A stretch of 11,811 nucleotides of DNA from Theodoxus fluviatilis (lineage: Eukaryota > Mollusca > Gastropoda > Cycloneritida > Neritidae), in assembly GCA_034096865.1 (NCBI GenBank), contig JAWQFJ010009555.1:1-11811 (forward strand), given 5' to 3'. The notes under the pieces were generated by a model. The model saw nothing but the letters and a program-made list of their open reading frames with translations. It searched no databases and had not been told where the DNA came from. Both the position numbers and the translations under genes were made by a program. Positions 7,069 to 11,811 of the stretch are shown here, one piece after another; the first letter of the stretch is position 1, and each line of letters begins with the position of its first letter.

Positions 7069-7401
7069 AATACCTTCCGTCGGTTGGCCGCTAAGGTGGT
7101 GTGCTGACCGATAGTGCGCCGTCTCAGTGCGGAGTTCAAGCCGGTTCAACTGGGCGTCGGGGTGAGGGGCGGATGCGAGGATGCGGCCCATGCAGTCCGC
7201 AGGTTCGTGGAGCGGCGCGGGGATGCCGGCCCCGCTGTCGTCGTGAAGCTCGACATGAGAAACGCATTCAACAGCGTCCGCAGAGACCGACTTCTCGAAG
7301 CTTGCTTAAAATGGGCACCGGTAGCCTATCCACTCGTGCACCTGGCCTATCATCGCCCCACTACCGTTCTCGCCGACACAGTCTTTCATTTTCTTGTATA
7401 A
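7069..7401 (+). pseudogene. Second LINE reverse transcriptase fragment
   Basis: The frame opens NTFRRLAAKVVC, meets a TGA at 7105-7107, and continues PIVRRLSAEF, then QLGVGVRGGCEDAAHAVRR, then VVKLDMRNAFNSVRRDRLLE, then PLVHLAYHRPTTVL, closing at TAA 7399-7401. This is the finger-palm part of a non-LTR reverse transcriptase. LDxxNAFNS is motif A, and its metal-binding Asp (GAC 7252-7254) is intact. Truncation occurs before the QGDP and FADD motifs. It is GC-richer than its surroundings and comes from a different element lineage than the fragments at 5299-5930 and 6581-7067. Confidence 0.85.
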
Positions 7402-8450
7402 CGAAGTGAAGCTGCACGTGCTGGACTCTCAACCACTTCACATAATGCTGTAGGATTACCACACTGTCACAGAGGATATCTAGTCGCCAATTAAATGAAT
7501 GCTCTACGTTTTAAAAATCCGTTGATTACTGTGTGATTCATGGGTACTCTTCCTGGTTTTGTCCATTCTAAGTTTTCTCGCGGGCTGTGGACTGAATAGT
7601 GGTTGGTACATGGTGTCATTCCATCTATATCACTAGACATACGCCCGGGATTTGCATGTATGTCATTTGCCAGCTTTAATTTAAATTATAGATCATGTAG
7701 ATCTCTAGAAGAAGGTTGATGCTTCAGAGCGCACATCGTTAGCAATGACAAGTTGAGAGTCACTCCCACCACACCAACTTTAGCTCTACACAACGTCAGA
7801 TGCACATCGGGTGGAGAGTCATTTCGTTTCCCTTGCAAAGACGCTTTTGGAGGCTTCTACCAATCACTATTGTCCATGCTACTTGTTTTTGGCTTTGGTA
7901 CCTTGCGCGCGTAGAACCTCCCAAGGCGTTGTCGACCTCTTTCAATGTCGACGCCGATATTCAGTTTTAACGGCGATACCCCGAAATGATTGCCCACTTA
8001 TAAATAATACGCGTCCTTCACCGAAAACTACCTGCTTCAGCCCGTCCAGGAAGAATATATTTTGATTGATAAACTATACAGTACATAGAAACACACATCA
8101 ACAGTTGTACTGTCTTCAAATGTCACCAATCACCAAGGTTTCAATATGAGGAATAAACGTTGACAGTTTTCAAGTCGAGACACGTTCGATACATGTAGGT
8201 TCAAGCGAGCTTTTAACAAAAGCACCCGCATATTTTGTTTGATCTCAGCGCACCACTCGCGCTATCAGATGACCGAGTTCTGCTCAGAGGCACAAATGCA
8301 ACAGTCAAAGAAAACCAGAAAATATTCACAGAAGACGGGTTCTGATCAGTAAAAATACTTCATTTCTTGGGCAATAAAAGTGTGTAAATAAGGTTCGTGT
8401 TCGCTGTGCGAGTTCTCAGCACGTACATCTGTCAGTCGAAGTAGCCAGGC

Positions 8451-8452
<2 letters not shown>
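7402..8452. other. Unassigned region, no gene seen
   Basis: The AT-rich left half grades into mixed composition. CACGTG occurs at 7415-7420 and GTCGAC twice near 7930-7955. The one open frame of note (7811-8065, 84 codons) has no recognisable feature. I found no continuation of the reverse transcriptase, no RNA gene and no clear promoter. Confidence 0.4.
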
Positions 8453-8494
<42 letters not shown>

Positions 8495-8847
8495 CATAGA
8501 CAGAGAGAGAGACAGAGACAGAGACAGAGACAGAAACAGCGACAGAGACAGACAGAGAGCGATAGGAAGAAATAGAGAGGGGGATACGAAGAAATGGACA
8601 CACAGAGAGAGAGAGAAGAGAGAAAGAAATACACATAGGAAGAGATTGAGATAGAGAGAGATAGAAAGAGAAAAACAGAGACAGAGAGAGACCGAGACAA
8701 AGAGAACCCGAGACAGAGAGAGAGAAAGAGAACGATAGTGAGAGAGAGACTGGGACAGACTGAGACTGAGGCAGAGAGAAACCGAGATAGACAAAGAGGG
8801 AGAGAGAGATAGAGAGAGAGAGATAGAGAGAGAGGAGAAATAGAGAT

Positions 8848-8878
<31 letters not shown>

Positions 8879-8884
8879 AGAGAG
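8453..8884 (+). repeat. Imperfect GA/GACA purine block
   Basis: About 430 bases consist almost entirely of GA with embedded (GACA), (GATA) and GAAA variants. Pure (GA)n occurs at both ends (about 8455-8490 and 8860-8884) and degenerate units lie between. The Ser/Leu-rich minus-strand open frames, one of 191 codons, arise only from this repeat. The block is purine-rich on the plus strand, opposite in sense to the CT array at 3132-3375. Mirror-symmetric GA stretches can form intramolecular triplex. Confidence 0.9.
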
Positions 8885-8889
8885 TGAGA

Positions 8890-9345
8890 GAGAGCAATAC
8901 AATGACAGTCATATCAAACAATAGTTACCGGTGAATGCAGTCAGCTCTAGATATCCGCACTGGTGTTGACAGTCCGCGCAAAAAGGCGATAGGGGAAGCA
9001 CTGCGAGGTCCTCGCTGTGGGCTGATAAGGCAATCCCGGTGCTGCCCTCTAGCGACAGGCAGCGCTGCAGGAGACGCGTCTGGACGTGTCACTTCCTGCT
9101 TCGAGTTTGTGTGTTGTGCCTGCAGTGGAGTGCGCAGTATGAAAACCCCTTGGAGAGGCTTCTACAGTCTCAGCGTTGTGGCGTGCTGCGGTGGCAGTGA
9201 CAGAAACAACTGACTGAATATCTATCTACGCGTTCTTTGTCAATGTGCTGAACGTTTACTCAGGACGAGAAATTTCACGAGAAGCGAGACGAACTGACTG
9301 TCCTCAGAGGTCTTCAAGTGTTTTGGCCTTGTCTCCCTGACACTC
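8890..9345. other. Unassigned, CpG-bearing with CTCF-like word
   Basis: No gene was recognised, although a frame at 8935-9213 is open. GCCCTCTAGCGACAGG at 9044-9059 resembles the CTCF core (GCCMYCTRSTGG, about 10 of 12 positions). ACGCGT and GCGCTGC words give the patch some CpG. No TATA box or coding domain is evident. Confidence 0.3.
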
Positions 9346-9365
9346 GGGGGGGGGGGGGGGGGGGG
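9346..9365 (+). repeat. G20 homopolymer
   Basis: Twenty consecutive G residues. Long poly-G is rare because it is unstable and can fold into quadruplexes. It may be wrong in length in an assembly, since sequencing through such runs is error-prone. Confidence 0.9.
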
Positions 9366-9709
9366 CACACCAGGGTCACATTCCCAGGTGCCCGTCAGTC
9401 ATCAGGCACACTGTGCGATGGTCTGCCTTGCCTTAGCGCAGGCTAAGAAAATGGAAAGAAGGAAGCCCCTCCACCTAACATGTAAATCTCTATATTCTGT
9501 GGACTGTTTACTGGTTGCCCTTATATTTACTATTTGGAGGAAAGTTTTTGAAGGCACGAGAATATCGTATCACTGTTAAAGTTTTTATATCAGTCTCCTC
9601 GCCTATGCCGCTGACTAGCCACGGCATATAGCCCAGGCCGCGAAAGAGATTGATGAGTCACGTGACTTCGTTTGCATGGATCCCAGACAGTGGAGCACGT
9701 TGTAGACGT

Positions 9710-9722
9710 TTCTCGAGTATTC
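9710..9722 (+). promoter_or_regulatory. Heat-shock-element-like motif B
   Basis: TTC-tc-GAG-ta-TTC against TTCnnGAAnnTTC, with one mismatch in the middle unit. Weaker GAC and CAA units continue the 5-base phase on both sides (9705-9707, 9725-9727). It lies 19 bases upstream of the TATA box. Confidence 0.5.
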
Positions 9723-9740
9723 TACAAAGCCTGTAAGAAG

Positions 9741-9749
9741 TATATAAGG
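9741..9749 (+). promoter_or_regulatory. TATA box of module B
   Basis: TATATAAGG in GC-containing surroundings, aligned with the TATA box of module A and preceded in both by TGTAA-x-AAG. A start about 30 bases downstream falls at TCACAC, near 9774-9779. Confidence 0.65.
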
Positions 9750-9836
9750 CGCGACGAAGTGTCATGCGAAGGCTCACACACGACAGAGATAAGGTAAAAG
9801 TTTAAGAAGATAAGCAAGTGCGATCAACTCCTCTAC

Positions 9837-10740
9837 GTGTTTCCGTTCCCTAGAGTGAAGTTGTTACGGCGATACTGGTTACTGATTGTCACCACTGTGT
9901 ATCGACCGACGTGCATGATAGGTATTTCATTATTGAAAGATAGACCACACGACTCGTAGTAATTCGACTAAGCCCGCGCAAAATAGGATATTCCTGTATT
10001 AACCGGTACAGTTGCGGATAGGGCGCAGATAAGCGAACAACTACGGTGTTTCAGAGGGTAACAGTCGATATTCAGTGCGGTTGCTATCAGTCCCCATTCT
10101 CATACCGGCGAATTTCCGCGGACATAGACGGTATGTCGATCGAGGTAGGTCACCTTTAAGAACCCTGACGACAGGGTCGCAGCACCTACCGATCTGCCGC
10201 TTTCGATCGCGTACATGCCAAAATAATGGTACTGAAGATGGAGTGTCTATCTCTCCAGGCCTGGCAGCTTGTACATAAAAGGCTAGTAGTTGTCATATCA
10301 TGAGGACCACTCATAATCCATCCAGTTCTTCCTTGCTCTTGTCCCTCTCTGAATACCCTTGTTTTATAGCCACTATTCTTAGTGATAATCGTCGACTACA
10401 TCTGGACCCTTACAGCTCTATCTTTCTATAAAAATGGGTGTAACATTTACTCTCACTCAGACAATTTCAAACTCATCACTATCGCTATTTTAAGCCGTAT
10501 GCATATGGACAATTGCATTCGAATGCCCAAAAGTACTGAAACAGCCTAGAAACACAGCCCACATATCATATTTCATGGATAAACGGATTGACATAAGCCG
10601 TGCAGTTTCACTATACAAAAAAATCGACCAATACCAATAGTTTTATAAATTGCTTGTGCACCACCATCAATCACTGCTCACATCAAAGAAAGAAGCAAAT
10701 GATTATACATTAACCATGTACAACTAAAGGCCTTTCCATA
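9837..10740. other. Unassigned region downstream of module B
   Basis: This should be the 5' part of the unit driven by module B, but no coding exon was recognised. The one notable open frame (10075-10278) starts on GTG, lacks any motif and is unlikely to be coding in a eukaryote. The remainder is AT-rich with stops in all frames. Confidence 0.4.
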
Positions 10741-10777
10741 TGAAGGCACAATGGCAGATCTTCCATCAGCCGCCGCG

Positions 10778-10879
10778 CACGTGACTTCAAAAGACGCACC
10801 AATACACACTTCAAATTCGGGGCTCTCGTAATGGCCCACTTCAGCCCAGTGCACTGACTGACGTCACTTAGACGTCACA
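10778..10879. promoter_or_regulatory. E-box and paired CRE cluster
   Basis: CACGTG lies at 10778-10783. TGACGTCA, a full palindromic CRE, lies at 10859-10866, followed by AGACGTCAC at 10870-10878, so ACGTCAC recurs 12 bases apart. No TATA box is positioned for either strand. This may be an enhancer or a TATA-less start, and the function is inferred from motif words only. Confidence 0.3.
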
Positions 10880-11811
10880 ATCCTGATAAACAGAACGGGG
10901 CATGCTCAAAAAAATCAGGCAGCCACCACAAGAGCAGAAGCCACAAATGTACGCAATTAAAACGCACATAGATATTTTAATTAAGAGAAAATAATAGGCA
11001 GTTTCCATTTGTCACAGTAGGCCACCACCCGTTCGGAACAAAGAAAACTCGAGATCAAGGTTACTTTGTCTAGGACAGATTTTTCGGGAGAACGGGTAAA
11101 TATGTACAGCATCCTTCATGAGGATTTGATTCAAAGAACCAACTGATCGCGATCCTCGCGACGAAGACGATCCGCAAAATACATTCATGATGTAACTAGG
11201 AGTGGCTGCAACGCGGAATCACGTACCCTGCAATGACAGAGACACACCAACGGCAAGATGTCCGAGTTTTAAAACCGACAAGTGTAGTGGACGGAGACGT
11301 AAGGGTGCCTATGGACATTCCGGCTGATAGAACAAACTCGACACCCCTACAGGAAGACTTTGAGAAGTTGTTACAGCTGCCAAATCAATTGAGCAAACAT
11401 TCTCTTCGATGTGCTGTAGTTAACTCACGCGTGCAACAATTCCCGCTGGCAAAAGCGACAAGGACACGGAACGTACCCTCAAATCCTGAATGTCAAACAC
11501 TGCACTGAAACCAAGCGGAAATGGCTCAGTGACCGAATCACAAACTAGTAAATCATAACTCGGCGAACATGCAAGATAGGGCTATCCTTGAAAAACGACC
11601 TTCCTAATGTGTTGCTAGAGCCCGCCTCACACGTGCATCCAACGAAGGTTTTCCATGTGTCATTGGTCAGTCAGAAACGGGTAGCAGTATAGAGACGTAT
11701 GCAGAGCTCTTGGCACGTTATCTACTCGTATAGAAGACTGATGCAGACCCAAGACCAGTGAACGAACAACCTGAGTTCATTGGCAGTATGGAGTAGGGTA
11801 GCCAGAATCTC
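10880..11811. other. Unassigned right edge with one open frame
   Basis: The frame from ATG 11233 to TGA 11508 (91 codons, opening MTETHQRQDVRVLKPTSVVD) is the longest with an ATG here. It is hydrophilic and low in repeats, but I do not recognise it and see no promoter or splice context. TCGCGA occurs twice, at 11147-11152 and 11156-11161. CACGTG is at 11630-11635. Nothing else is supported. Confidence 0.3.

Larger units (their letters stand above)
9554..9836 (+). promoter_or_regulatory. Promoter module B, heat-shock type, plus leader
   Basis: In order: GCACGAG (9554-9560), CCTAT near 9602, TAGCCACG, AGGC, then GTCACGTGAC (9657-9666) exactly 18 bases after AGGC, a 43-bp gap, TTCtcGAGtaTTC (9710-9722), TGTAAGAAG, TATATAAGG (9741-9749), CGACAGAGATAAGGT (9781-9795), GATAAGCAAGTGCGAT (9809-9824) and CTCCTCTAC (9828-9836). 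It is the inverted counterpart of module A. B carries about 20 extra bases between TATA and leader, and an AP-1 site TGAGTCA (9654-9660) that A lacks. A plausible start is near 9772-9776 (TCACAC). The first downstream ATG (9914) opens only a 14-codon frame, so coding sequence must be spliced in later, absent or outside. Confidence 0.7.

Noticed and set aside
8346..8921. 191-codon and 156-codon minus-strand open frames
   Set aside because: They are Ser/Leu-rich translations of the GA/CT repeat and carry no independent evidence of coding.
9786..9800. Conserved splice donor (AAG then GTRARAG) in both promoter leaders
   Set aside because: The word is present in both modules, but in module A it lies only about 33 bases after the start of the TATA box, so an upstream exon would have almost no length.
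4765..9836. Terminal inverted repeats of a 5-kb DNA transposon
   Set aside because: The arms contain ordered promoter motifs with site-specific conservation, no target-site duplication or clean ends were found, and no transposase lies between them; still worth a copy-number test.
10778..10860. Third copy of the promoter module, because CACGTGACTTC is shared with module B
   Set aside because: An 11-base match is expected by chance in a window this size, and neither the heat-shock-like motif, TATA box nor leader follows.

Overview
This is eukaryotic, non-coding-rich accessory DNA, most probably from a mollusc and perhaps a gastropod. The evidence is long CT/GA, TG/CG and G-homopolymer microsatellites, decayed fragments of several LINE retrotransposons of a style common in mollusc genomes, a tRNA-derived SINE-like fragment, and no intact protein gene. 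No rRNA, intact tRNA, CRISPR array or bacterial gene organisation is visible. Nearly all open frames are short and arise by chance or from simple repeats.

Layout. 1-270 holds nothing recognised. 270-425 is a tRNA-like SINE remnant on the minus strand. 430-3100 is unassigned sequence with pyrimidine- and purine-rich patches. 3132-3375 is a higher-order CT array with four copies of a 22-bp spacer. 3780-4060 is a GC-richer patch with a perfect RFX X-box. 4223-4680 carries a minus-strand open frame and a strong G-quadruplex motif. 4765-5030 is a minus-strand promoter-like module (A). 5299-5930 is a frame-broken LINE reverse transcriptase remnant interrupted by a 59-bp Z-DNA-type tract. 6205-6295 is an E2F/CCAAT/GC-box cluster. 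6581-7066 is a LINE 3' end (dead RNase H, C-terminal zinc-knuckle, GAA-rich tail) that directly abuts a second, unrelated LINE reverse transcriptase fragment at 7069-7401. 7402-8450 is unassigned. 8453-8884 is a purine (GA) block. 9346-9365 is G20. 9554-9836 is a plus-strand promoter-like module (B). 9837-11811 holds no recognisable gene, apart from a CRE/E-box patch near 10.78-10.88 kb.

The main result is that modules A and B are diverged inverted copies of one promoter plus 5' leader. They point away from each other, with TATA boxes about 4.9 kb apart. Both keep the palindrome GTCACGTGAC, then exactly 43 bp, then a heat-shock-element-like motif, then a TATATAA box 31-32 bp on, then a leader with a 21-base perfect match. 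Conservation is concentrated on regulatory sites, while the DNA between them has drifted. This suggests a divergent pair of stress-inducible paralogous transcription units whose bodies lie mostly outside the recognisable part of the window, or alternatively two copies of a repeat that carries a heat-shock-type promoter. No coding product could be assigned to either unit from this sequence.
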